The position numbers were made by a program, and so were the translations under genes. A DNA stretch of 64,000 nucleotides from Paenibacillus sp. FSL H7-0357. GTDB lineage: Bacteria; Bacillota; Bacilli; Paenibacillales; Paenibacillaceae. The notes below the pieces were generated by a model. The model did not search any database and was not told the DNA's origin. It saw only the letters and a program-made list of their open reading frames with translations. The stretch is from the NCBI RefSeq assembly GCF_000758525.1, contig NZ_CP009241.1:6758001-6822000 (forward strand), written 5' to 3'. Below, piece by piece: positions 27,326 through 36,469 of this stretch. Position 1 is the stretch's first letter. Every line of letters begins with the position of its first letter.

Positions 27326-29507
27326 CGAGGTCCTCCAATACATTTAAGAATGTATCACGCTTATTCGTTTTTGGACGTAAAATGTCATTTGTATCTTCCT
27401 CTTTGCGCGGTAATTCAATTACCTTGCTTATGTCTTGAGAAGATAATTTCTTTCCAATATCAAATTTTTCTGTCTCCCGATTAACTTCTTTTTCCTCTCG
27501 TCGATTATTTCGAATTTCTTTAGTTCTTGCCGTGTTGCTTTTATCTGATCGATTAAGCTCCGCATTAGTCTTTTGGGTAGCTTCGTCAATAATGGCATTA
27601 CGTTTAGCGCTGTACTCCGTCTTAGATTGTTGTGTTCGCGTGCCTGAAAGTTCTCTGTTTATTTTTGCTATTTCATTATAATCTCTGGCCTCTTCCAGCG
27701 TCGTTCCCTTGTATCTCGCTGAACGCCCTGTTAGTTCACAGCGTTCGAATCCTTGTCTATTCTTGGCTTGAATATAAATGACATCCGTACTTCTAAAGTC
27801 ATAGGAAATCTGAATTTTCCACTTTCCTGTTGATGCAGCTTGTTCAAACCATGCTTCTCTAATTGCAGTTTCACAAGAATAATACATATCTTCATATCTA
27901 ATGCCTTCACGTGTAACGGTTGCCTCATCTTTAGGCATAAGGTGAAAGCGAACAAAATCTGATGGAAATGTGCGAAGCCCTCCGCCACGATGTGGAATCC
28001 CCCAATTCCAAAGATCAGTTGGATAGGGACTAACATGAGCAGCAATCATGTCCTTATCCATTTCATAGTAATCCATATACTTCTCCAGGTTGTGCTCTAG
28101 CACGGTTTCAATGATGCACTTAGTAAACTCATCTAAAGTCATTTTTCCATCTAATCGATAATCTTTTTCCCCACGTTCACGTTGTCGTTTGTGCACCGCT
28201 CCTGGAAGCCATTTAATAGCCTTTACATTTAGAAGATTAAACATTTGTTCTACGTAAGGCTTCCAATCCGCACGATAAGGTGCAGCATTGAGAAGAGGGG
28301 TATGGAGACCACCCACTACATTATCCGAAGCTTTACTTTTCAGTTCCGCGTTATCGGCAATAATCGCCTTTGGTAGATGATGAACAGGCCACTGTTCTTC
28401 ATTGATGGAGATCCCGTATTGCTTACAATAATCGACCTTATTTTCAAATGCGTTGGCCAACGCCATGCGAGCGCCCGTCCAACTTGGTCCCTCTAATCCC
28501 ACGTACATTCCAACAATTAACCTACTGAATGCATCAATCACGACGTAGATAACGGGGCGACCAATGAGCCGCGTACGATCAAATCGAGATACTAAATATA
28601 CATCCCCAATCGTTGCATCGATTTGATATATCGAGCCTGGGCCAAAGTGTTCATCTATAGCCGAGTTAAGTACAGCACGACGTTTTAGATTATGTTTACG
28701 CATTCCCTCATTATTAATCGATCGTTCTCGCGCATTGTATGTTCTGTAATACCACGCTTTAAATGAAGCGAAAGTAGGCAGTTCTTCTTTTGGTGGCAGT
28801 AAGGGAATTTTATTTCCCTCTTTATCTTTTAAATCCCCTACACTAAAATATTTTGCAATCATCTCATCATAGGATTTCGGTAAAGATTTTCGTTTTTTTG
28901 GAAGATAAAACTGCTTTACTGATAAGCCAAAGATACGCTCAATATCTTCAGTAATATTAACACCTGCAGGTACATTAATCCCTTTAGAAAGCCTGGATGG
29001 CCTTCCTAACTTATTTCCGTTATGGCTTTTCTTTTTTCCTTTCCCTCCCTTACGAAAATGGGCCTGTGATACGGCACTGATCAGTTTACCACCAGCCCAA
29101 TATCGACGAAGGTATTTATAATATGTCTTTGCCGTCGCCCCACTTAACTTCATATGATCACATATTGCTGCCCACCGAAGCTTTTCATTGTATATGTCTG
29201 GCTCATCAACCACCAAATCTTTTATTAGCTCCCAAGCTTTATTATTTTCTTCCTGTTTTACTGTACTTGGAGATAGTGAAGAAACATTAAATCTTACATA
29301 AGGATCAATTTGCCGTACTATTGCTGCATCCTCATTCAAGGCACTTGAAATAGCCTCAACTTGGCGCAAATGTGGAAAAAACACCTGTTCCTCAAAGGGT
29401 GAATTAAGCCGAATTACGTAGCATTCTGTATAACTAGGATTGATCCAAAGTATTCGTTCCATGTACTCCGTTTCAACCCATTCAATCAGCATACCCACGG
29501 CTATCAT
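27318..29507 (-). CDS. tnsB: Tn7-like DDE transposase TnsB
   Basis: Transposase of 729 residues that binds repeats at the element ends and joins 3' ends to target DNA. The retroviral-integrase-like core carries Asp in YQIDATIGDVYLV (near 295), Asp in AIIADNAEL (near 385) and Glu in WKPYVEQMFN (near 419), a complete DDE set. An N-terminal DNA-binding region with KTYYKYLRRYW and a basic C-terminal tail complete it. It starts at ATGA overlapping the tnsA stop, so tnsA and tnsB are coupled. Confidence 0.95.
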   Translation of the reverse strand: MIAVGMLIEWVETEYMERILWINPSYTECYVIRLNSPFEEQVFFPHLRQVEAISSALNEDAAIVRQIDPYVRFNVSSLSPSTVKQEENNKAWELIKDLVVDEPDIYNEKLRWAAICDHMKLSGATAKTYYKYLRRYWAGGKLISAVSQAHFRKGGKGKKKSHNGNKLGRPSRLSKGINVPAGVNITEDIERIFGLSVKQFYLPKKRKSLPKSYDEMIAKYFSVGDLKDKEGNKIPLLPPKEELPTFASFKAWYYRTYNARERSINNEGMRKHNLKRRAVLNSAIDEHFGPGSIYQIDATIGDVYLVSRFDRTRLIGRPVIYVVIDAFSRLIVGMYVGLEGPSWTGARMALANAFENKVDYCKQYGISINEEQWPVHHLPKAIIADNAELKSKASDNVVGGLHTPLLNAAPYRADWKPYVEQMFNLLNVKAIKWLPGAVHKRQRERGEKDYRLDGKMTLDEFTKCIIETVLEHNLEKYMDYYEMDKDMIAAHVSPYPTDLWNWGIPHRGGGLRTFPSDFVRFHLMPKDEATVTREGIRYEDMYYSCETAIREAWFEQAASTGKWKIQISYDFRSTDVIYIQAKNRQGFERCELTGRSARYKGTTLEEARDYNEIAKINRELSGTRTQQSKTEYSAKRNAIIDEATQKTNAELNRSDKSNTARTKEIRNNRREEKEVNRETEKFDIGKKLSSQDISKVIELPRKEEDTNDILRPKTNKRDTFLNVLEDLDE

Positions 29508-30334
29508 GAAACATTGTTCTCCTTCCCTTTGTTATTTTGCATCTCAGTTCGTTCAACATAAATACACTTTGAAGGGTGAATCCGCTTGTTCAAATCAATA
29601 CTCCATCTCTTAGTAGCAATAAAATGCTGAACAGCCCATAGAGATGACCCGATTTCAAGTCCAAGCATCTCATCAACCCTTAGCGATGCTTCTGATAGCG
29701 AGTACCCATTCGGATGAATCACTTCCTTATATAAGGTAGGTTCAATTTGTTCTAACACATGTTGATTTTGATTAAACGGAGAACCTTCAAGTTGCCGACA
29801 TCCATGAAACCATTCAATATTTTGTGCCATTTCTTTAGGTATTTCTTTTTCAGTAACGATGCCCCAATCTACATCTCGTTCAAACCAATACATACGTTCT
29901 AGTTCTAGCTTATCAATGGTGCGTTTAGAGGCGAGTTGATTGGAAGGAAGAACAGTTCGTGCAATCATCCGATCATTTCCATCTTGATTAACATTGATAA
30001 CAAAATCTGTTGTCATAACCAGAAGTTCTTTTGTTTTAGAGTCGCTTGGATGTTTTATATTCAGCGCTACAGACAAATCGTGTGTTTTGTCGAGAGAGAG
30101 GGGATATTTTTCGCGGATGTCGCTCACATTATCAGACCATTCTAAGATATAGAAATAAAAACGCTCTAATTGAGATAAAAAGTGATGAATTCGCTCTGTT
30201 TTCCAGCCCAAAACTCTTCCCGATTGCGAATTGCTCCCCGCAAAATCTCGAACTGTGGTCCATGGCTTATAATTCTTTCCTTCCCCTTGTCCTAGTTTCG
30301 CTTTGATTTTATTTTTTGTAGTCATCGTTTGCAT
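29504..30334 (-). CDS. tnsA: Tn7-like endonuclease TnsA
   Basis: Endonuclease of 276 residues that cuts the 5' ends during cut-and-paste transposition. The restriction-enzyme-like core shows IREKYPL (acidic residue), TTDFVIN near residue 110 (catalytic Asp) and a later basic/acidic stretch. The C-terminal half is the TnsC-interacting winged-helix region. Presence of TnsA means clean excision rather than cointegrates. The start follows GAGGTGA. It is the first gene of tnsABCD; the right end of the element should lie upstream, between here and about 30.6 kb, but I could not see repeat sites there. Confidence 0.93.
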   Translation of the reverse strand: MQTMTTKNKIKAKLGQGEGKNYKPWTTVRDFAGSNSQSGRVLGWKTERIHHFLSQLERFYFYILEWSDNVSDIREKYPLSLDKTHDLSVALNIKHPSDSKTKELLVMTTDFVINVNQDGNDRMIARTVLPSNQLASKRTIDKLELERMYWFERDVDWGIVTEKEIPKEMAQNIEWFHGCRQLEGSPFNQNQHVLEQIEPTLYKEVIHPNGYSLSEASLRVDEMLGLEIGSSLWAVQHFIATKRWSIDLNKRIHPSKCIYVERTEMQNNKGKENNVS

Positions 30335-30603
30335 GTTGTCACCTCTTGGTCTTTTAATGTGCCTGTAAATAATCTTTAAATCCTTCTGGTTATGACAGCA
30401 TATTAAACGTTATTCCAAGCAATTGCATTCCAATATTTTTCCAACCTAAAGATTATCCAAAAAACATATCATAATGCGATTTAATAATCTTTTCTTTTCT
30501 TTTTTGGGTGATGAATTTTCAAAAAAAGTCCATATTATTCCCTGCCAATGACCTCATATTTCATTTATGTCCATAAAATGTGATCTCCAAAACACATAAA
30601 GAC

Positions 30604-30633
30604 AAAAAAACCCTAAACCATTGTGATTTAGGG
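30604..30633 (-). terminator. Terminator upstream of tnsA
   Basis: Stem CCCTAAA / TTTAGGG with a 9-base loop and seven Ts on the minus strand, 24 bp past the stop of the 154-residue gene. It insulates tnsA from that gene. Confidence 0.75.
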
Positions 30634-30656
30634 ATTACATTATTTATAACAGAGGA

Positions 30657-31121
30657 TTATTTATGAATTTTCAGGAAAAAGTTAAAGGCATAGAGATTTT
30701 GAAAAAACTGTTCTGTATTATTGCTTTCGCAGTGCATTACAGAATTATGAAACATATCTCTCAGCTCTTTCTGAACTGTTTCCTCATCCAAATGTTTAAT
30801 TATATTCGGGGGCAATGGTTGAGCATTACTAGAAAGGAATAGTAAATCCCTCCAGGTTTGTGGGAAATCAATTTTTTCTCCTTGAAGAGCATTTACAGCT
30901 CCATTTTGTTTTATTTCATCGAAAGTTAGTAAATACGCTTCAAGATAATCACTATTAGGTTTTGTACCGTGTACAAATTTCAAAACACGACCTTTAAGTG
31001 TCTTAGGTCTCACGTCTTTTCCGTATTGGAATTTCAATATATTTCTTAGTTTTTTAAGGAAAATCTTTTCTTCTTCATCGCTTAAGTTAAAAATAGCATC
31101 GCGAATATTCTGTATGTACAT
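30657..31121 (-). CDS. Hypothetical protein
   Basis: Unrecognised soluble protein of 154 residues, probably all-helical (YIQNIRDAIFNLSDEEEKIF at the start, a basic FQYGKDVRPKTLKGRV region and a late HLDEETVQKELRDMFHNS). I choose the ATG five bases after GGGGGT over the TTG two codons earlier. It has its own terminator. It lies between the tnsA gene and the RecJ-like gene and may belong to the mobile region. Confidence 0.55.
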   Translation of the reverse strand: MYIQNIRDAIFNLSDEEEKIFLKKLRNILKFQYGKDVRPKTLKGRVLKFVHGTKPNSDYLEAYLLTFDEIKQNGAVNALQGEKIDFPQTWRDLLFLSSNAQPLPPNIIKHLDEETVQKELRDMFHNSVMHCESNNTEQFFQNLYAFNFFLKIHK

Positions 31122-31127
31122 TTTCAA

Positions 31128-31651
31128 CCCCCAATCTTTTCTTTAGGATTTCTCAAAATATACATCTTTACAAGACAATTCTATCCAAAAGGCCAAAAAC
31201 CTCTTTTTCTATAGAATACTGTATAAAAACTGCAATTGAACATTTTCAATTTCAAAAAAATAAAGAGCCTATCGAATAGGCTCTTTACATGGTATAAGTC
31301 CAACTTCAGAAAAATAATAATATTTACTGAAGCATCCTCGGTTGTTGTACGCCAGGTTATTTTTGCAGCAAGCGATTCAAATATAAGTCTTATATTTACA
31401 TAGAGTATATTACTGGGTTATACCATACGCTTTGAAGATTGGGCGCTTGGCTATCTATTATTATAATTAATAGATACTACCTTTCCCAACAATTGATACA
31501 AGAGGACAGCTAGTATCACATTTATATATTATTTATTACTTATTTTCGTAGTTGTTAATTCATTGGTCATAAAAGAGAATAATTTGTATAAATTCTTCTC
31601 ATGTTTATTATGAATATTGAATGGTAATACCGTTTAGTGGAGGTGTTGTAA
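31128..31651. other. Gene-free region between the 154-residue gene and the RecJ-like gene
   Basis: Only one clear structure: a perfect hairpin AAAGAGCCTAT / ATAGGCTCTTT at 31262-31286, with seven Ts on the minus-strand side, so it is terminator-like. No gene and no repeat sites like those at 18577 are visible. Confidence 0.5.
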
Positions 31652-33307
31652 TTGCAGTGGAAATTACACGAGGATACACGCTTTTCTACGGGATTAATCC
31701 AGTATTACTCCCGTCAATTCTTACTTCCCACTTATTTAACGAAGATTCTCCTCTCTCGTGGGATTACAAATGAAGACCTATATTATTCCTATGCTTATCC
31801 CAGTTTAGCGGATCTCCATGATCCATTTCTGTTCAAAGAAATGAGAACAGTCGTATATCGAATCTATAGGGCTATTATGAACGGCGAACGGATTAGTATT
31901 TTCGGCGATTATGATGCGGATGGAATGACATCCAGTGCGCTTCTTTATCGTGCGCTGTGCAATTTAAAAGGTAGTGTTTCAGTGATAGTCCCCACCCGCG
32001 CCGAGGGTTATGGGCTCTCAGTAGAAACTATCGAGAAAATCGCAATAGAGAATCCTTCACTAATTATCACAGTAGACAACGGTTCTAATTCGCATGCGGC
32101 TTTAGCCGCTGCGGCAGCCAAGGGAATCGATGTTATTGTAACGGATCATCACGAGATCACGGGTGAACTCCCTAAATGCTATGCTTTTATCAATCCAAAA
32201 CGAAAAGATGACACCTATCCTTGTACCCACCTATGCGGAGTTGGGGTGGCCTTCAAAATTATTCAGGCGCTGTTTGCTGTGCGTAAAGATCTGGATTGGT
32301 ATAAACATGCCTGGGAGTATCTGGAGCTTGTAGCCCTGGGGACGGTCGCCGATTTAATGCCGCTTGTGGGCGAAAACCGTACGCTTGTGAAACTAGGGCT
32401 CTATAAAATGAATAACGATCCTTCAGAACCATTTAAGAAACTATTTCAGCTTCTACGGATTTCAAATATTGATAGCTCCACCCTCTCTTTTCTGATTGCT
32501 CCTATATTCAATTCGGTTGGGCGCATCGGTAATCCTAATTTTGCGGTTAAGCTCTTAGCAGAGAAAATAAGTCATGAAGATGCGATCATTTTTATGATTG
32601 ATCTAAACGAAAAGCGAAAATATCTAACGGATGTCCAATTTAGACAAGTTGATGAGACCATTCAGAGGCTACACCTCCATAGTCAAGATCTGATTGTTGT
32701 AGCCGATAAGCTACATGAAGGCTTGATTGGAATTTTAGCCGCTAAAATTACAGAGAAATATCAAAAGCCCACCATCGTGTTTACGGATCGTGGGAAGGGA
32801 TCTGCACGGTCGGTTTCAAACACGTCGTTTTCTATTGTGGACGCCATTCAAAGTTGTAGCCAATATCTAAAGACCTTTGGCGGGCATCAGGCCGCAGCAG
32901 GGCTTTCGCTAGAGCTCAACCAGCTTCCTTCCTTTACAGCTGCGATTCAAATTGCTGCTCGAAAACAATCCATCATCCAGCCCTCTAAAATGTATCATCA
33001 TGAACTCCCTATCCAGAGATTTGATGATGAACTCTTTGAGCACCATATGATGATGGAGCCGTTTGGCATCGGCAATGAGAAACCCCTTTATTCCAGTTCT
33101 GCAATTCCAAGTCATTATCGAGTGGAGCCTTTCGGCAAAAACCAAGTTCACGCTTCACTTCACTTTCATCGAAAAAAAGCTCTTGCGTTCTACAAAGCTT
33201 CTTCGTTTCCGAATGCCCAAAGTAAAGCAGTCGAATTTTTATATAGTGTAAATTCCTATCCAAGAAAAGATTTTATCGTAAACGATCTCAAGTTTTTTAA
33301 CCATTAA
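31652..33307 (+). CDS. RecJ-like single-strand DNA exonuclease
   Basis: DHH-family phosphoesterase of 551 residues, probably a 5'-3' single-strand DNA exonuclease. Motifs in order: SIFGDYDADGMTSSALLYR (metal-binding Asp, about residue 84-102), TVDNGS, VTDHHEI (the DHH motif), PLVGENRTLV, NSVGRIGNPN and the DHHA1 block FGGHQAAAG. It matches RecJ up to the DHHA1 region and a short OB-like end but is shorter than chromosomal RecJ (about 750-790 in Bacilli), so it is probably a second, mobile copy. Start is TTG eight bases after GGAGG. It lies between Tn7-like genes and a tnsC scrap. Confidence 0.9.
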   Translation: MQWKLHEDTRFSTGLIQYYSRQFLLPTYLTKILLSRGITNEDLYYSYAYPSLADLHDPFLFKEMRTVVYRIYRAIMNGERISIFGDYDADGMTSSALLYRALCNLKGSVSVIVPTRAEGYGLSVETIEKIAIENPSLIITVDNGSNSHAALAAAAAKGIDVIVTDHHEITGELPKCYAFINPKRKDDTYPCTHLCGVGVAFKIIQALFAVRKDLDWYKHAWEYLELVALGTVADLMPLVGENRTLVKLGLYKMNNDPSEPFKKLFQLLRISNIDSSTLSFLIAPIFNSVGRIGNPNFAVKLLAEKISHEDAIIFMIDLNEKRKYLTDVQFRQVDETIQRLHLHSQDLIVVADKLHEGLIGILAAKITEKYQKPTIVFTDRGKGSARSVSNTSFSIVDAIQSCSQYLKTFGGHQAAAGLSLELNQLPSFTAAIQIAARKQSIIQPSKMYHHELPIQRFDDELFEHHMMMEPFGIGNEKPLYSSSAIPSHYRVEPFGKNQVHASLHFHRKKALAFYKASSFPNAQSKAVEFLYSVNSYPRKDFIVNDLKFFNH

Positions 33308-33447
33308 TAATTTAAAAAAAGGAAAAAACTTACAACTAAATACAATAGGAGCCGAGAAAGTCGGCTCTAAGATGATGGCGCTATACTGTCTTAGTTAATT
33401 CAGGGCAGATAGTCTTTCCTACGGGTCAGGAACATAAAGACGAGATT

Positions 33448-33516
33448 GGGCAAAATCCTTAGTTAATATCCACTGGGCTTTATGTGCTAATTAGAATAAC
33501 AGGAACTCCAATTTAA
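33448..33516 (-). pseudogene. tnsC fragment
   Basis: About 70 bp matching the intact tnsC at about 26431-26501 at roughly four bases in five (shared blocks CTGGGCTTT, CCAATTAG/CTAATTAG, ATAACAGG, ACTCCAATTT). The frame is broken. It is a trace of another Tn7-like element on the far side of the RecJ-like gene. Confidence 0.7.
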
Positions 33517-33528
33517 TCCTTAAATTAT

Positions 33529-34830
33529 TTATAAATAATCATAGTAAAAAGTTTCGCCCATTTCTGAGCATAGTTCCTTAAATTTATTTTTTTGCAATTC
33601 ATTTTCCTGTAAGGTACCTTTTATCGCAGAACCAAATGTTCCGCTGGTATTAACATTATTCAAGACTTTATTGATATGTTTGACAACAACTGAATTTAAT
33701 TCTGCATTTTTAATGTAGAAAGGTAAATTACTTGTTTGATCATACCAAAATTGATAGTTCCATTTATCACTTGAAGCAGCTAGAATATAGCCTTCATATA
33801 TTTCGAAAAATTTGTATTTTTTTAAAATCAATAAACTTTCATCCGATAATTTAGATATGAATAAAAAGATATCTTCGGTAATTAGATTTGTCCAAAAGGA
33901 CTCGATTTCATCCTGTGGAATTTTATTATTTTTAAACAACCATTCTACAATTTCAAAAACTGCACTCGAGTTTCTTGATATTCTGCAAAACCTCGTAAAG
34001 TTATTTTTCCAAAACACTCTTAAAAAGCCATCGTTTCCTGAGAACTTTCTTATAATTGCAGGAGATACAGATATTATGTTCATGAACTCTCTCTGGTTAT
34101 TCTCAAGAAATTGTAATAGTTTTGTTTGTATATTGGGATCTGTATGTTCAGATAAATCAATCCAAAATTGTGTGACTCTGTTGTTTTCATAATGAGATAA
34201 GGGGATTTTTTGAAATAATTTTTTAAACAATTCGTTACTCTGATCGAAGTGAGCAACACTGGGTAACGTATCTACTAAATAAGTGTAGTCATTGCTGTAC
34301 TCAGCACATGTTGGATCAAAATGACGCCTTGCTACTTCAACAAATCCTTCAACTCCACTATCAACTATAAACTTCCCTAAATGGTTTTGTATAAACATCC
34401 ATAGAGCTTCTACTTGAGGATAACTAATTATATCCTTTGCATGAATGCACGCATTACGCTTATTTTTCCAAAAAATTGCTTCGTTTCGTATATCTCTATA
34501 TATTAGAAATGCTTGTTTCGAAGGTTTAGGCTTAACTTTTTTCTTTTCTACGTCATTATCGAAAGCTATTACTTCGTTCACTTCTATATCCCATTTATCT
34601 ATTAATTTAAGATTATCTTGTATTTCTGTCCAAGTTGAATCGGATATACCAGCTGGCTGTTCTGCACGCAGCAATCGATGTTTAACTATTATCTGAAATG
34701 CTAAATAGGACAACATAAAAGCACCACGGTATGCTGAAACTTTAAAACATAAAATAGCCTCTTCCAAAAATTCCTTTGCCTCATCCTCAATGTATTGTGT
34801 CTCTAACCAATTCTCAAAAGCTAATTTCAT
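33529..34830 (-). CDS. HEPN-like domain protein, possible RNase
   Basis: Protein of 433 residues. The N-terminal ~165 residues are helical (AILCFKVSAYRGAFMLSYLA) and end with RNACIHAK, matching the RNxxxH (Rx4-6H) motif of HEPN ribonucleases. The rest is a mixed helical region with no motif I know. HEPN proteins with large unknown domains are common in phage-defence loci, often as abortive-infection RNases. It lies downstream of the Hsp70/beta-CASP operon on the same strand, but a terminator separates them. Start follows AAAGGAG. The HEPN call rests on one motif and predicted helices. Confidence 0.6.
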   Translation of the reverse strand: MKLAFENWLETQYIEDEAKEFLEEAILCFKVSAYRGAFMLSYLAFQIIVKHRLLRAEQPAGISDSTWTEIQDNLKLIDKWDIEVNEVIAFDNDVEKKKVKPKPSKQAFLIYRDIRNEAIFWKNKRNACIHAKDIISYPQVEALWMFIQNHLGKFIVDSGVEGFVEVARRHFDPTCAEYSNDYTYLVDTLPSVAHFDQSNELFKKLFQKIPLSHYENNRVTQFWIDLSEHTDPNIQTKLLQFLENNQREFMNIISVSPAIIRKFSGNDGFLRVFWKNNFTRFCRISRNSSAVFEIVEWLFKNNKIPQDEIESFWTNLITEDIFLFISKLSDESLLILKKYKFFEIYEGYILAASSDKWNYQFWYDQTSNLPFYIKNAELNSVVVKHINKVLNNVNTSGTFGSAIKGTLQENELQKNKFKELCSEMGETFYYDYL

Positions 34831-34973
34831 TTTTATTTATTTCTCCTTTGATTTTTGTAATACACCGCTATCTATTCATATTAATATTCTTTATCTTAAT
34901 TTAAAGTGACATTCGATAGGAAATACCAAACCGTACAAATTAAAAGTGATGTAATTTTTTTAATCACTTCAAC

Positions 34974-35013
34974 AAAAAAAGAAGCACTACGTTTATTACG
35001 TTTTTTGTGCTTC
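34974..35013 (-). terminator. Terminator of the Hsp70/beta-CASP operon
   Basis: Stem GAAGCAC / GTGCTTC extended by A-T pairs, with seven Ts on the minus strand, 70 bp past the last gene of the operon. Confidence 0.8.
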
Positions 35014-35082
35014 TTTAAATACTAATTTATACAATGATTACTTATGGAAATTTAAGACCTTATCTCAACAATAGCTAAATTT

Positions 35083-36468
35083 TTAGGTTGGGGTATTATC
35101 ATAATTAAATTCTTTCGCCAACCATTCAAAATCCAAATTGGTTTCCTCTTCCCCTTGTACTCCTGATTCTGATAAGGTTTTTACTCGAAGCAATTCTTCT
35201 CTTTCGGATAAAAGCAATTCGTAATCCTTATTTAATCTATCTATCTGAGAGAGGGCTTGCTGTAATTCCTGCATTAATTTTAAATTATTACTGTTTTCAA
35301 TATTCATTTTATCCTTAATATCTTCGAGTTCTTGTTGTACTTGACGTAAATCCAGTTGAGAGGACTGAAGTTGTTTGTTTGATTCCTCACGGAATATCGA
35401 TTCCCGTTCAATAAGAAGCGTATTTGTCTCTTTCTCATAATTATTAATTTTGCGGGTAAGAGTGTCATTTTCGGCCTGTAATGTATCACGCTCTTTTCTC
35501 GTCTCGCCTAAAGTTTGCGAAATCTTACCCTGCTCCTTTAACTGATTCTCATAATTCTGATTTAATCGAGTATTACTCATCTGTAATTGATTAATTTCAG
35601 AAGTAAATCCTTTAATTTGTTTATTATTAGATTTTATGAGCTTCTCAAGATCTCTTAATTTTAGGGACTGGTTTTCAATTGTCACTTTTAATTCATTCTG
35701 TTCTTCTAGCAAGTTATCATAGAGATCTTTATACTCCCCATCTGACTCTTTTTCTTTATACATTTCTGATGCATGCTCTAACATTCGAATTGCACTTTCA
35801 ACGATCTCTCTGGGGTCATTTGGTAAGTCTATCTCTTTAGCATCATCAGAAGTATCATGCAAATACTCAAAATTATTACGGCTCAAATCCCCACCTTCTT
35901 TTTTGGGACTGTTATTAACTTGTGATTTGTTTAGCTTTTTATCCTCGACAGATAAAACTTGTTTGGAAATTAATTCTTTATAAATCGATTCAGGATGTTG
36001 ATCAACAAATAATTCAACGAGTAATTGTTTATGCAATCCATTTTTATAAAACCGAAGAATATTAATAGTAGTATGTGTTGGGATTACATTTTTTTCATAA
36101 ATCCCTTTGATATTTCGTACCACTTCATCAATTGTACGATCTGTTTTATTTGCAATAATATCCAAAGTGTTTTCCATGTAACTCAAATATGAATTCACAA
36201 ATTTATTGTATAATTCGTAATAATTGCTTAGGACTTGACTTAACTTTTCACGAAGGAGAACACTATCAACTTTATTACCACTCAGCTCAAGTTTTGAAAT
36301 TTTAATAGCTCTTAACAAAGAAACATTTCCGTAAATGATTTGAGAAATTTCATGATCTGAAAAATGATAGAGCAGAGCAGCATCAAGCAACTCATCTTTT
36401 ATACCATATAGGCCATCCATAGAAATATATGGGTTCTTTTTAACGGAGGACCCTGTTTTTCTTTTCAT
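35083..36468 (-). CDS. Coiled-coil protein, fifth gene of the Hsp70/beta-CASP operon
   Basis: Unrecognised protein of 461 residues. The first ~170 residues are globular and helical (YGIKDELLDAALLYHFSDHE, then TTINILRFYKNGLHKQLLVE). After an acidic linker, residues about 240-440 form one long coiled coil rich in Gln, Glu and Leu. No membrane segment or catalytic motif. Such proteins usually act as dimeric scaffolds or adaptors. It begins 1 bp after the HEAT gene ends and is followed by a terminator, so it closes the operon. Confidence 0.7.
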   Translation of the reverse strand: MKRKTGSSVKKNPYISMDGLYGIKDELLDAALLYHFSDHEISQIIYGNVSLLRAIKISKLELSGNKVDSVLLREKLSQVLSNYYELYNKFVNSYLSYMENTLDIIANKTDRTIDEVVRNIKGIYEKNVIPTHTTINILRFYKNGLHKQLLVELFVDQHPESIYKELISKQVLSVEDKKLNKSQVNNSPKKEGGDLSRNNFEYLHDTSDDAKEIDLPNDPREIVESAIRMLEHASEMYKEKESDGEYKDLYDNLLEEQNELKVTIENQSLKLRDLEKLIKSNNKQIKGFTSEINQLQMSNTRLNQNYENQLKEQGKISQTLGETRKERDTLQAENDTLTRKINNYEKETNTLLIERESIFREESNKQLQSSQLDLRQVQQELEDIKDKMNIENSNNLKLMQELQQALSQIDRLNKDYELLLSEREELLRVKTLSESGVQGEEETNLDFEWLAKEFNYDNTPT

Positions 36469-36469
36469 A

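Noticed and set aside
23736..30334. CRISPR-associated transposon (CAST)
   Set aside because: TnsABC are present with a full-length TnsD, but no cas genes or CRISPR array are in the window; this is a conventional Tn7-like core.
31652..33307. Chromosomal housekeeping recJ
   Set aside because: About 200 residues shorter than usual, and set among Tn7-like remnants without the usual neighbours; I keep it as RecJ-like only.
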